From Megaleporinus macrocephalus (lineage: Eukaryota > Chordata > Actinopteri > Characiformes > Anostomidae): 64,000 nucleotides of DNA. The notes below the pieces were generated by a model. The model was not told where the DNA came from, did no database searches, and was given only the letters and a program-made list of their open reading frames with translations. The DNA is taken from contig CM038725.1 in the NCBI GenBank assembly GCA_021613375.1, positions 14,501,089 through 14,565,088 on the forward strand. Direction: 5' to 3'. The translations under genes and the position numbers were made by a program. Within the stretch, counting starts at the first letter, position 1; each line of letters opens with the position of its first letter. This document shows, in pieces, positions 1 through 64,000 of this stretch.

Positions 1-81
1 GTGTTACCCAACACACTACACTCAGCCACTGAATGACCCTCTGATATTTGATGTGGCATACAGCCTTGTAATGAGGAAGCT

Positions 82-1105
82 ACATGGCCAAATGTATGTG
101 GGCATTCCTCCAATTTATTGAGTTCAATTATGGATTAACAGGTGTATCAAGCACGCAGCCATGCAATATCTAGATTGTCGCTGTCCAATGAAAAACATGT
201 ACATCCATTTTTGTTGATTTTGTTTTCTACACCACTTGAACACATATTTGGTCATATACATTGTGTGACTTACATTAAAAGTGAAGTATGTTTTTGGTTT
301 CTCCTGTAAAGTTGCAATTTTGGAGATATTTGTTTTGCCTGTTTCAGTAGAATGGGTCACACTAAAGAGCTCAGTCACTCTAAACATGGCACTGTCCATA
401 GATTCCAGCTTTGCTGCCACAGGTCAGTTAAAAAAATTGCAGCTTTGCTAGATCTACCCCAGTCAACAGTAAGTGCGATTATTGTGCAATGAAACCAGCT
501 ACAAACAACAGCCATAAAACAGTAGTCCACACAAACAGAGTGAGGCTTTAGAGTGAAAAATAACCTATCTACGGTTGCATCACTCACAACAGGGTTGTGA
601 TACTAACTAACCAACTCTGAAAGGAACATCAGCACAAGAGGTTTGCTTTGGGAGCTTCATGAACTGGGATTTTTACCATGACTCTGCACAATGACAAGAT
701 CTGAAAAAGTGGATATAGCAATGAACAGTGGTAAAGTTTAGGGAAGGCCTTTTTTCCTATTCCAGCATGACTGCGTCTCTTTGCACAGAAAAGATTTGAT
801 GAGTTTGGTGTAAAGAAACTACAGTGGTCTCCACAGAACACTGACCTCAACCCCACTGAACACTTTTGGGATTAATTAGAACCTTGACTGCCAGCCAGGC
901 CTTTTTACCCAACATCAGTGCCTGACCTCACTAATGCTCTTTTAACTAAATGGGTACAAATTCCCACAGAAAGACTCCCACAGCAGCAAAGGGGGCTCGG
1001 AATTAATGCCCATGGTTTTGAAATTGGATGCCCAACAAGTTCATAAAGAAGGAATGGAAAGGCGTCCACATACTTTTTTCTTTTTTTTTTTATACACAGT
1101 GTACA
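82..1105 (+). mobile_element. Degenerate Tc1-like transposon (with nested insertion)
   Basis: The left end TACATGGCCAAATGTATGTG and the right end near 1063-1105 (GGCGTCCACATACTTTT) resemble the paired ends of a common fish Tc1 family. Inside on the plus strand is a broken transposase: MGHTKELSHSKHGTVHRF and IAALLDLPQSTVSAIIVQ near 352-490 (helix-turn-helix), then NTDLNPTEHFWD (DDE third-acid region) and TSVPDLTNALLTKWVQIPTE near 838-970. Stops, frameshifts and a large internal deletion make it a fossil. It lies in msh3 intron 15. Confidence 0.75.
170..338. mobile_element. Short MITE nested in the Tc1 copy
   Basis: The Tc1 5' region is interrupted by a segment starting near TTGTCGCTGTCCAATGAAAA and ending near GGAGATATTTGTTTTGCCTG. 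The same motif bounds other copies at 6940-7195 and 47098-47311. Family unknown; the copy is diverged, so its ends are approximate. Confidence 0.5.
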
Positions 1106-1500
1106 CATATTTTTCACATGTTCGTGTCAGTTTTTTTTTTTAAATATCAACGCAAACAGAAAAATGTCAAGACCAATGCAAACTGTATGGAAATGCTTTT
1201 TAAACGGTAACTAACTATAATTATATGAATATGCTATTCCAATAATATAGCAAAACTATAGCAACAGTGCTTATTTAATAAGACATCAAGGGTTAAACTT
1301 TTTTTAAAGTTATTTTATAAGGTAGTAGTCAGCTATGATACAGAGTACAGCATTCCACCGCCGCCCTGTTTTCCTTTACAGCAGCATCCGTGTCCATTTA
1401 AACACAACACAGGTTCACATTTGCCCTTTTCACATTTCCACATCAGGGGCTGTCTACATTCATACAGCTTTGATGTTTATTTCCAAGAGAAGGGAAGAGA

Positions 1501-1538
1501 TGAAGAGAGAGAGAGAGCGAGAGAGAGAGAGAGAGAGG
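1501..1538. repeat. (GA)n microsatellite
   Basis: Interrupted GA dinucleotide run about 60 bp downstream of msh3 exon 15 in transcription order, inside intron 15. On the transcript it reads as a (CU)n tract. Confidence 0.85.
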
Positions 1539-1598
1539 GCAGAAAGGAGAAAAGATGACAGAACAGCGGTCTCTTTGATGGCCGCCTTCTTCCTGTAC

Positions 1599-54988
<53,390 letters not shown>

Positions 54989-55124
54989 GTCTCACAGCCC
55001 TGGCTGGGTGTTTAAAAAGCTATTACATAGTTCGAAGCCTCTCCACGCCGCTCACACGGCTTTAATATCGGAGCAGAAGCTCAGCAGCAGATTTAAAACC
55101 GGCCATATTTGGAGCTGCACTCTC

Positions 55125-55132
55125 TTTGGCGC
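55125..55132 (+). promoter_or_regulatory. msh3: E2F-type site in the msh3 promoter
   Basis: TTTGGCGC matches the E2F consensus TTTSGCGC exactly and lies 137 bp upstream of the msh3 ATG. Read on the minus strand the context is TTTACGCGCCAAAG, close to the overlapping E2F dyad of the mammalian DHFR/MSH3 bidirectional promoter. A CRE-like TGACGT half-site follows at about 55138. No TATA box was seen near the start. Cell-cycle control is inferred from the motif only. Confidence 0.6.
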
Positions 55133-55399
55133 GTAAATGACGTGTACTGGTCGTGCGCGTGTGAAGTCACCGGCTTGTTAAAGAGGGTTACGTTTGCGCA
55201 GAAGCTGCGCAGAACAGGAATAATAATATTCCATGCTGCGTCCAAACCCGCATATAACTATACTACACATACTAACCCAATGAATGGACTTCTAATGTCT
55301 TGAGAAACAGGTTAGTTAGTATAGCTTGTGGTTTTGGACGCATCAGTTGAAGTAAACATTAGATTAGTCCAATAATTAAATTGGATTTAAATGAACATG

Positions 55400-55960
55400 G
55401 GGTCATACACTCACTGGCCACTTCATTAGGCTCACCCACCTTGTATCTGCACTGCCTACATGGCCCATTTCATCAGCTCCACTTGTAGGAGCACTTAGAT
55501 TGTATCTGCAAATAGGCAGGACTACCACAACACCACAGAGCGGATATTATTTGGTGACACTGACATTGTGGTGGTGTGTTAGTGTGTGTTGCGCTGGTAC
55601 AAGTAGATCAGACATAGCAATTCTACTGGATTTTTTAAACACTGTGTCCACTCACTGTGCACTTTTTTAGACACTCCTACCTTGTTGGTCCACCCTGTAG
55701 ATGTAAAGTCAAAGATGACAGCGCATCTGTTGCTGCACAGTTTGTGTTGGTCATTCTCTAGTCCTTCATCAGTGGTCATAAGACGACGACTGGCTGGATA
55801 GGTTTGGCTAGTGTACTATTCTCAGTCCAGCAGTGACACTAAGGTGTTTAAGCACTCCAGCAGTACTGCTATGTCTGATCCACTCGCACCAGCACAGTAA
55901 CACACCACCACACCAGTGTCACTGCAGTGTTGAAAAAATGGTAATGGATAATATTTACAT
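55400..55960. mobile_element. Palindromic interspersed repeat (family copy 2)
   Basis: Begins near ACTCACTGGCCACTTCATTA. Internal arms at about 55557-55630 and 55845-55925 are inverse copies (GGTGGTGTGTTAGTGTGTGT against ACAGTAACACACCACCACAC). Shares TGCTGCACAGTTTGTGTTGG and neighbouring blocks with 31691-32270. It sits 0.4 kb upstream of the msh3 start. Confidence 0.6.
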
Positions 55961-57850
55961 AAAGAGAGATATTTGCCAGTGCAGTGCTGCTAATTCATGT
56001 TTACATTATGCTTAAAGATTTGGCTTGGAGTAGAGTTACTTGGTAATCTGTAGCTACAAGCAAGTTAAGTTATTACCTTATATTAAATAATTATATTAAA
56101 TAATTATATAACATATAGTATATTAAAAGAAGAGTACATATTTACTATTTATTTAATATTTAATTAAAAATAATGTCTATTTGTAGTACTGTTCCTCTGG
56201 TGTTTAGCTCTGACTGTAAGCGTCTATGGGTTTTTGAAAAGCGCTTTATAAGAATAAAATATTATTATTATTAAATTGTGCCATCAAGGCTCTGAAAAAC
56301 ATTTGTGTGAACTGATACATGACCTCTACAAGTTGCTTGCAAGGAACAGTTCCATACAATGCCTCTAAAAAATATTATTTGAATCTGCGCGTGTACATAA
56401 AAGTATTGTGATTAAAGGAGACCTATTATGGTCATTTTCTGTGTCCATGATTTTTCATGTTCAATATTTCTCCTATACTGTACCTGTATTTACACTCCTA
56501 TGTCTTTAAGCCCCGCCTTCTGATGAGTCCCAGGTGCTCTGATTGGTCAGCTCACCTCCACTGTTCTGACTGTTCAACCAGAAGAGCAGCATACTGTCAC
56601 CAGTTCTGCCACCATAGGTGGCCAAAAAGAATTTATGTTCTGAGATGACATCACCTTGTAGCAGAGAAACAGGCTGTAATTCCAACGAGGCGTTTCAGGC
56701 AGCTGAGAAAAGTTTACTTTAGGCTTAATAACACTGCAGACTGTTTACAAGCACAAAAAGCTACATAACACACAAAAGGAAAAAGGAAAACCTCTAGCCA
56801 CATGTGTTTGTTTTTGTTTTAGTCTGTATTAATTATCAATTTCAATTAGTTCTATTGTACAGGTTACCTTAACTTTATTTCAATAACTTACTACAGATTA
56901 ACATTCATTTGGCTACAGCTTAAGCTACTTTATAGTGAACCTGTTAAAGACCATTACTGAGCTGTAAACCACCAAATCTGGTTATTCTTATTCAAAAATG
57001 TCCAGAATTCCAAAAACCTGTTACAGCAAACTACTTCCACTGCTTGCTTAACCTTACTATATGAATTAAACAAGATAACACAAGTGTATGATAAATTCCA
57101 AACCTTTTTATTTGTAATAATACAAAAACAAGGCTTTTCACTTCTAAATAGGTGAAGAGTGAACACACTGATGGAAAAGCAGAGGTTTTTTACCCCTCAT
57201 CGCTTGAGGCTTTGACAGTGTGATGACAGAATTCAAGGAACAGAAATCCTTCCCAGAACAGAAAATTTCATCTCTGTAACTGTGACATGATTCTTGGATT
57301 ATAACATTGACACTCCACCAGTGATGATCAAGCTTTATAACGCACTGCCTTGAACAAGATGCAAAATTCCAAACCCCCAAGTGACACTGCTTCAGCCAAT
57401 AAACCAAAAGAAACTTCGACAGCTTATTTAAGCTGAAGGCACCACTAAAGTTTCACGCAGTGGTCAAATTATTAGACCTAGTGGGAATAAAACACACATC
57501 ATGGAGAAATTCGATATATATATTCTTTCTGATGACTGTGATGATGGTGAAGATTATTCTGCTTAAGTGAGGAAAAATGAGTATTGCATATAATCCTGTT
57601 ATTGACAGGTCTACAAAAACAACTTGCATCTAATGACAAACCCATATTGCTCTTGAAAGCTGCGGTGGCTGCTTCCAAACACAGATTATTATTCCCAGAA
57701 GGTTGTGCTTGAAATAAACCTAAAGCCACAGTTTTACTGAGTAATGGGGAAAATGCATGATTGGGCAATGAAGTGGTTGGGTTGCATTACTAAGACATGA
57801 GCATAGTAAGAGTAGTTTTTTCTTAAAATGCCTAGCTGGACTGTGAGGGT
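55961..57850. other. Intergenic stretch
   Basis: No gene. 56195-56275 ends GAAAAGCGCTTTATAAGAAT followed by ATT repeats, a typical fish SINE/LINE 3' tail. 57100-57480 has no recognised homology. Confidence 0.4.
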
Positions 57851-58200
57851 GTTGTTTTTTTTCCAGAGACAACAGAATGTATTTGGCTTAAGAATAAATA
57901 GGACACAAAGGTAAGAGCATTTAAATAAATTCACATAGTACAACCTCTACGCTATTGTTAATCTTGCTAAAGTTTACACTTCCAACATGTTTGCTCACTG
58001 AATATATATTTCAGACTACTGCAACAGTAGCTTTTGCCCTGCGGTATATCTCTAAACCCCCTGAGCGTACACATTACAACCATTTCCAATACTGAATACT
58101 GGCTCGCAAAGAAGGGGGAGAAAGCAAAGCCATTTTTTTGTTTCTTTCTTTCGTTCTTTTTTTCCAAACATACATACACATCACAACCAAAGAGAGAAAA
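57851..58200. repeat. Dispersed repeat copy 2 (intergenic)
   Basis: Direct-orientation partner of 53704-53985, with a longer A/T-rich insert (TTTTTTTGTTTCTTTCTTTC) near its right end. About 4.1 kb separates the copies. Confidence 0.75.
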
Positions 58201-60682
58201 AGTCATGATTACTTTGGTATAAGAGTTCCAAGGTAAGTAGGAGTTCTGATGAAAGAGCAACTCTTCAACGCCACCAAGCATACAACCATTTTCATTAAGC
58301 TACTATTGGACATGTGGGTATGTGGGTCTCACTCATCATACTGCATGGCAGAATTTAAAGGGAAGTTCAAATTAAACGACTAGCACAAACATAACTACTT
58401 TGCAAAGTGCCTACTAATGTTGAAAATACTGAACTCTGCATTGCATAGCATTACAGCCAGACTGTATTAGAGAGTTTACTGTACCAAGATTGTGATATGA
58501 TTTTGTTTTTTTTTTGTTTTTGTGCAATCTATTTAAAGAAGCAAAACAAGACATGACATTCATAGCGCAAATAATTGATACCTTTCATGATAGACCTGTA
58601 GTAGAACTTTTTTTTTTTAAAAGTCACTGTGTAAAAGTGTTCATGGGGATGAATTTGTATCAAAACGAAATAAAAAAAAAGGCATTTGTTTGAAGAACTC
58701 TGATCCAAAATCTATCAGATCATGTCCATTCTGGGTTTATACATACTGTACCCACATGTACGACTATGAAGACTGTAAGAACGATACCATAAATGATTAA
58801 AGCCAATGCGTCTTTAAGCAGGGACTGAGGATGCTAAAGGAGAAAGAAAGCTAGCCTCAGTTTCCAGGTAATGCTATTATCCAGACAGCTACAGTCACTG
58901 CAAAGCTATCGCCCCAGCTGGAGAATGGGAGCAAGCATCTACAGATACATTACAAGCTGCCACCTTCTTTTGCAATATGTTGCACAGAATAAACCCTTGC
59001 TTCATTTGGAAAACAGACCTATCTATGCACGGTCCACAAACACTAACCATATGTGGACTGAGCAGTGTTTATAGTGATAATGTAACTATCATGCTCCGCC
59101 CACAAAAGCATCCTTGGGTAGCAAATGTTGCTATGCTGGGGAGCTTTACTAAGACATTTAACATTATGAGAAATACATGAAACTAGACAGTATATTAACT
59201 TCAAATATTTTTCATCCTGTAAGTGCTCAAACTAAAGTCAGCATGGTCTCAGGTTCTGCACCACTGTCATTTGCAATGTAGGTTAAGTCAGGAGTGAAGC
59301 ATGAAACTGGAAATTCAACATTAATAACAATTACAATACAGCAGCACAACAGTACACACTGTAGCCAACTGTATTGCAGTATAACATATTACAGTTACTG
59401 ACAATGACTAGTAGCAGCAAGGTATAGTGTCAGTCTAACATATTAGAGCGTGGCTACAATTTTAGATCTGAATACCTTAAAACGTCTGTTGTAAATATTG
59501 TAGTTTTACAATGTTAAATGCTCTCAGAAACAGAAAATGAAAACATTGACATGTTCATGTAAGGCACATTCTCAGCCACTACTTATTCATAATTTACTAC
59601 TTTTTTAGTATAGCACATTCAGTATTGCACCAAACTGACTAATCAATTTTGTGAACTGTTACATCTCTAACAGCAACAGTATATAAACGCTGTATAGGTC
59701 AGTGCCAATGATATTTTGGCAAAATTGACCATTTAAAATTAAGATCAAGACTTTTAGCAACACTTCATAAATAATTGCTACGAAAGAATATGTTTGTTGG
59801 CGGAGCGAGGATAGATCAATTCTCCCCTAACATCCCCTAAGAGCACCAGAAATATGGCCATAAGCATGGCAAATTCACAAATGCCTACCACCTACAGTAA
59901 AAGACCACTGTATTATAGCCTTTGTATTATTTCAGATGGCACACCACCTTAAAAGGACTGTATAATGTTTGTGATGCTGTCAGGTACTGCAGCTGTTATG
60001 CCCTTCATATGAAGCACGTATGGAAGATGCTTGCGTTTCCCACAGAAAAGGAGGTTTTACAGCAGAAAAAAGTTAAAAAGTTAGACTGTAGTTTCACATA
60101 CGGTTCACGAACCCAACGTGAAGCTGATACAGGTTATTCATCTCCTACCAGAAACATTCGCTTTGATGAGATGTAACCATTCATAAAGACTAATGACTTT
60201 GCTAGATTGATATTTGAACCTCATGGTACATATAAAAGTCTTTCTCGAAGTGTAAACATGTGTTCTCTATTGTTTCGGATGCCCGATGTTCATTTACATG
60301 AGGACAAAGTATATAAAATAAAATATGTACTAATATAATTAAAAACAGATCTTATTAAAATGTAAAAAAACTAAATAATGAAGCTAGCTTTTAGTTATTC
60401 TTAAGTTACTGTTTACATTTGATTTTTTTTTTTACAAGTGTTCTGTTGAGTTATAAATAGATATCTTTCTCTGTATAATATTCAAAACTGAAAATTTCAT
60501 CCTGTTGTCACTGTTACATTCACTGCTTCCTGTGACTTTTCAACATAAATCATACCAGTCATACAAAACACACACACATACATACATACATACATACATA
60601 CATACTCACTCTCACACATACACTTCCCTTATAAATGAATAACCTTGTCCTCTTTACAGCAGCTCTGGTGTTGAGGTGTGCT
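58201..60682. other. Intergenic stretch downstream of ubac1
   Basis: Holds whatever 3' UTR ubac1 has and a (CATA)n run at 60569-60603. No other gene recognised. A clear minus-strand AATAAA was not found close to the stop. Confidence 0.4.
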
Positions 60683-60798
60683 CTACGTGCGGTTGAGTGT
60701 CTGGAAGATTCTGGAGATTTGGAGCATGACGGGGCCGGTCTCAGGGTCATTCATCCATTGCGTGCTGTTCAAAGGATTCTCGAGCATGTCCTCAAAAG
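60683..60798 (-). CDS. ubac1: ubac1 last exon and stop
   Basis: [38 protein letters not shown], then TAG at 60685-60683. This matches the vertebrate UBAC1 C-terminus residue for residue in most places. No clear AATAAA was found within the first kilobase downstream on the minus strand. Confidence 0.95.
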
Positions 60799-63700
60799 CT
60801 GCACACAACCAGCATCGAGTCAATGACACAAACAGTGGCCAGTCCGGAGGAAAGGCTTGCGGGCAAAGAGCTTTCGTATAATTAAATTATACTTCTACAG
60901 TCTGTAATCTATTGTTCTCTTATCTAACATCACATTTTGTGCATTTGCAGAATGATTCCAAGACGTTTTCAGAAGTAATTGCTCAATATTGCTTTTTATG
61001 AGCCTAGGTTGCAAACATCCACCCCCTAGGACTATAGATTTAGGGCAAATATTACTAACAAGGCCAATTTATCTTTTTCTAGCTGTGCTAAATCTCTGCC
61101 CCAAGGCTCTAAAAGCTTGATCGACTTTTTCAAAAATAAATGGTTAAGATGTGAACAAAGTTATTCAGAGTGGTTTGATGCTCCATTCATCTCAGTGTGC
61201 TGTACGATGTTGTGATTGAAAGCCAGTGTCTGCAACGGCAACAAAGCAGCAACACAGAGCCAGCAAACCGAGCAGACGCATCTTTGCAAAGCACAGCAAA
61301 TTACATGTCGGCAGCACTAACAAAAGCTGACACCGTTATCGGAAAGGCACTGCTCACGGCGGGCCGCTGAAATACACAGAAACAGACTCACCCAGCAGTG
61401 TTTTCGGGTTAGTCAGCCCCAACTGTACCACAGGGTTCTCCAAAATGGCCTGGAAGAGGGGGCTGTTAGTGTCGATACCCTTATCCAGCTCCTCAGGGGA
61501 GGGTTTCCTGTCACCCAGCAACCACTCACACTAAAAGAGAGCACACCAACAAAATCCGAAGAGTGACATAACACAAACAGACTGTTTTATTATTAAACCC
61601 TACTTTAGTACAAAGGAAGAAATTCCATTGTTATTACTTTGTTACTATGGGGAGATTTTTGATTATGATTTGATTGAATGTGATGAAAATGTATTACATA
61701 TACAGTCTTTTTTGTTATTGTATGTAAAACTTCCAGAAGAACACCTAGGCACTGAATATACATTAAGCATAGTTCATAATGTAAATGTAAATGTAATGTA
61801 AATGTAATTAATTAAGTTCTTTTAACTTTAGACTTTCAGAAGTTAACTAACTTCTCACTTCGTAGATTTCATGACTTACAGCAGCATCCTGTTGGTTATT
61901 ATTAACACGAAGTGCATCGATCACTTCCTTCTCATCAAAGCCCATTTCCATCAGAGCAATCACTGCCTGCACAGAAACACAAAAGATGAATCATAATAAT
62001 GTTACACTTCTAACAAAACACATAAACACTAAATAGAAGCGTCAGTTCCTCCAGGACGAGAAACAAGCTGTGGATCTTGTTAGCAGCTGTAAGTATACTT
62101 CGCTCTATAGCTTTCTCTGTTTACAGACTGTCTACGACTGGAAGGCAAATCAAACAGTGGGTTATAAGAATTTCAGGCTTTCACTGAGCTTAAGAACAAA
62201 CCCAGCAGCCTCGTATCAAACACATGACACCAACCCGTGAGTCTGGTCTGAACTCTCTTTTCCTGCGGATCCTCTTAAAGATCTCTGTTAGCTCGTCTTG
62301 CTTGGCCTCTTCAGAGCTGGACCGGGAAGGGGTGCGTGATAGAGCCCTTGGGGCAGGGGCAGAGGGGCCTGCGGATGCAGAAGTTACTACTGCTGCTGCT
62401 GCTGCTGTTGCTGTTGCTGTTACACCAGCTGCTCCTTGAGCCTCCTGGCCTGGAAGGGGCATGTCCACTGTGGGGTCGTCCACATGCTCGATCAGCCATT
62501 CCATAGCCTGTGTCACAGACATGCTGCAAAGCAAACAGTTCTGATTAGCACACATGACTGATCACAGTTCCACCAGCTGTGCTGCTAGTTACTACAGTCA
62601 TGGATGTAGTACTAAAAGAAACATCACGTTTACATCACTCTCCCTGTGCTGTACAGGGCCCATATCATGGACAACCAAATCATTCTTGTCTTTCTAAAAT
62701 AAAAGAGCTACTATAAAAACACTGCAACATTCCCTCTCAAGTCCAACAGGCCATACATGAAAGCAAGTCTGCGAAAACAGCCTGTTTTGAATTCATTCTT
62801 TTTGTGAATTCACAAAAGCCAACACAATTACATATTTTCCTATTTAGCCCACAGCAGTTCAGCTCCACTCATTCACAATAAGGCTAGAAGCTGTGTTTGT
62901 AAGGAATGGACGGCTTTTAAAATGAGAATTTAATAACAGAATCTTGTCAATGCCCATAGCAGAGACATTTAGACATACTATTCATACCTTGTTCAAAAAT
63001 AACACAAAACTAGAATTCTGTCCAGCGCACATTCCCTTGGGGAACAGAGGTTACTGCAGTTTACCAGGAAATGAAATAAATCTCAGTATTAATAAGTAAC
63101 TACACGATTAATGCACCACTTTTACCCCAGAAAAGACTAGAAAACAGCAAAACAGTTAATTTAGCCATTACTTTAATGCCCAAAAACGTACATTTCCCCA
63201 CCTCCTCATGTAAAACTAATCCCAACCAAATAGGACTTTTAGAGACACAGCACCAAAAGCAGCCAGGATAGTTGAAAAATCATACTGATAATAAAATATA
63301 ATGAAAATTACAATATTTTGCTGGTACGGCTTGAAAGGGAAATCCCAACAATATTTTTATTTTCAGGTCCACATCTAACACATGCTTTATGATTTTAGTT
63401 GTATGTAAAATGGTCAGAATTCAACTGTACATGACAGTTTTCTTACATTTTTAAGAATGTTTGTAAAGGCTAAGATTAATGTAAATATACTCTGTCCTCA
63501 CTGTCTGTTCTGGGTGATGCCTCAGAACTCAAACACTTCAACAGAACACAAGTCACACACAAGTTTCAAGAAATCGATGGAATGGTTACACTGTTAAACC
63601 TCTATTTCCAGCACTTCACTGAGCCTCCCAGTCACCACTCACACCGGTGGTCAGACTGAGGGCTTGAGAGAGTGAGTGTACTCACTGGTTTAAACGTAGT

Positions 63701-64000
63701 GCCTTGATAGCTCGGCTCTCTGGGAAACCCATCTCCGTCAGCTGCTGTAGTGCGGCCTCATCCACTCGCTCCTCCTCATCTTCATCCAGCATGGCTTTAA
63801 GAAGTGAGGAAGAGAGACAAAGAAACAGAGAAACAGTACTTTAGTATACTACCTCAGAAAATAAAGTAAAAGCCTTTAGGCCAGCAGGATTTTATGATCC
63901 ATATCTACCCACCATTGGCCTTTTTGAAGAGCTCAACAGCATCTGGGTTTAAAGCAAGAATTTTCTGGGCTACCTCAATCAGCGATACTAAAATCTTCCT
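60683..64000 (-). CDS. ubac1: UBA-domain protein Ubac1/KPC2 (C-terminal 275 residues; N-terminus outside window)
   Basis: UBAC1 (KPC2) is the adaptor of the cytoplasmic KPC ubiquitin ligase with RNF123; it binds ubiquitin chains and helps deliver p27 and NF-kB p105 to the proteasome. Six exons join in frame with GT-AG introns: 64000-63913 (open at the edge), 63794-63686, 62523-62235, 61966-61880, 61530-61392 and 60798-60683 (TAG). Visible order: helix [20 protein letters not shown]; first UBA ([20 protein letters not shown]); a long Ala/Ser/Pro linker; [16 protein letters not shown]; second UBA ([20 protein letters not shown]); and a C-terminal region ([20 protein letters not shown]) ending FQTLNRT. 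The human protein has 405 residues; the linker here is about 40 longer. The N-terminal ubiquitin-like region is beyond the right edge. Confidence 0.96.
61392..61530 (-). CDS. ubac1: ubac1 exon e
   Basis: [20 protein letters not shown] then [20 protein letters not shown]. It closes UBA 2 and opens the C-terminal helical (STI1-like) region. Donor G|GTGAGT. Confidence 0.95.
61880..61966 (-). CDS. ubac1: ubac1 exon d (second UBA domain)
   Basis: 29 codons, phase 0 at both ends: [29 protein letters not shown]. The MGF loop and NNNQQ(D/N)AA motif are typical of UBAC1 UBA 2. Donor GTAAGT. Confidence 0.95.
62235..62523 (-). CDS. ubac1: ubac1 exon c (UBA end and expanded Ala/Ser linker)
   Basis: Starts [20 protein letters not shown], the end of UBA 1. 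A low-complexity linker follows ([18 protein letters not shown], then Pro/Ser-rich), then [20 protein letters not shown] and FRPDSR. The poly-Ala part is encoded by a CAG/CTG-type trinucleotide run at about 62393-62415 read in the Ala (GCA) frame. This linker is much longer than in human UBAC1. Confidence 0.94.
62524..63685. other. ubac1 intron
   Basis: A/T-rich intron between the first UBA exon and the linker exon; nothing recognised. Confidence 0.6.
63686..63794 (-). CDS. ubac1: ubac1 exon b (first UBA domain)
   Basis: Encodes [15 protein letters not shown] then [20 protein letters not shown]. The MGF loop of the UBA fold is present. Phase 1 entry and phase 2 exit join neighbours cleanly (the split codon gives His before [10 protein letters not shown]). 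Confidence 0.95.
63913..64000 (-). CDS. ubac1: ubac1 exon a (partial at window edge)
   Basis: Encodes [20 protein letters not shown] then AVELFKKAN, identical or nearly so to vertebrate UBAC1 just before the first UBA domain. Its 5' end is cut by the window. Donor G|GTGGGT. Confidence 0.94.

Noticed and set aside
1..1598. Further msh3 exons left of exon 15
   Set aside because: No Walker or later MutS motif was found on the minus strand; the space is intron with a Tc1 copy.
55136..60682. A dhfr gene divergent from msh3
   Set aside because: No DHFR N-terminal or other exon sequence was seen on the plus strand in this interval.

Overview
This is vertebrate nuclear DNA, almost certainly from a teleost fish. 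The coding exons give conserved vertebrate proteins, and the non-coding DNA carries repeats typical of bony fish: several Tc1-like transposons, hAT elements with 8-bp target duplications, a tRNA-derived SINE, LINE 3' ends and long (TA)n tracts. An otophysan (characin, catfish or cyprinid relative) is a reasonable guess from the repeats, but the species cannot be fixed by eye. There are no bacterial-type operons, CRISPR arrays or viral genes.

Two host genes are present, both on the minus strand and both incomplete. (1) msh3, the MutS homologue that pairs with MSH2 to form MutS-beta, starts at 54988 and runs leftwards. Fifteen exons join in frame with GT-AG introns into 720 residues: PCNA-binding box, mismatch-binding domain, connector, and lever/clamp up to a conserved VSGQE motif. 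The rest, including the ATPase domain, lies left of position 1. (2) ubac1 (KPC2, partner of the KPC1 ubiquitin ligase) enters from the right edge. Its last six exons (64000 to 60683) encode two UBA domains and the C-terminal region, ending at a stop 5.7 kb upstream of the msh3 start. No dhfr coding sequence, the mammalian head-to-head partner of MSH3, was seen upstream of msh3, yet an E2F-type site lies 137 bp upstream of the ATG.

About 95% of the window is intron or intergenic. msh3 intron 8 (24301-46240, 21.9 kb) holds a 35-bp minisatellite of about 76 copies (34285-36959) lodged inside a LINE 3' end, a CpG-rich 27-bp minisatellite of about 53 copies (43236-44682), an (ACAG)n tract and several transposons. 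Intron 4 is mostly a 36-bp A/T-rich minisatellite (49291-52109). The long open frames over these arrays arise from repeat periodicity and are not judged to be genes. Introns 9, 10, 13, 14 and 15 hold Tc1 and hAT elements, two with near-intact ends.

No new gene system is evident. The points most worth following are the concentration of long tandem arrays inside a gene whose product acts on repeat instability, the array grown within a LINE 3' region, a hAT-like element carrying a YqaJ-type protein fragment, and the E2F site retained without dhfr.
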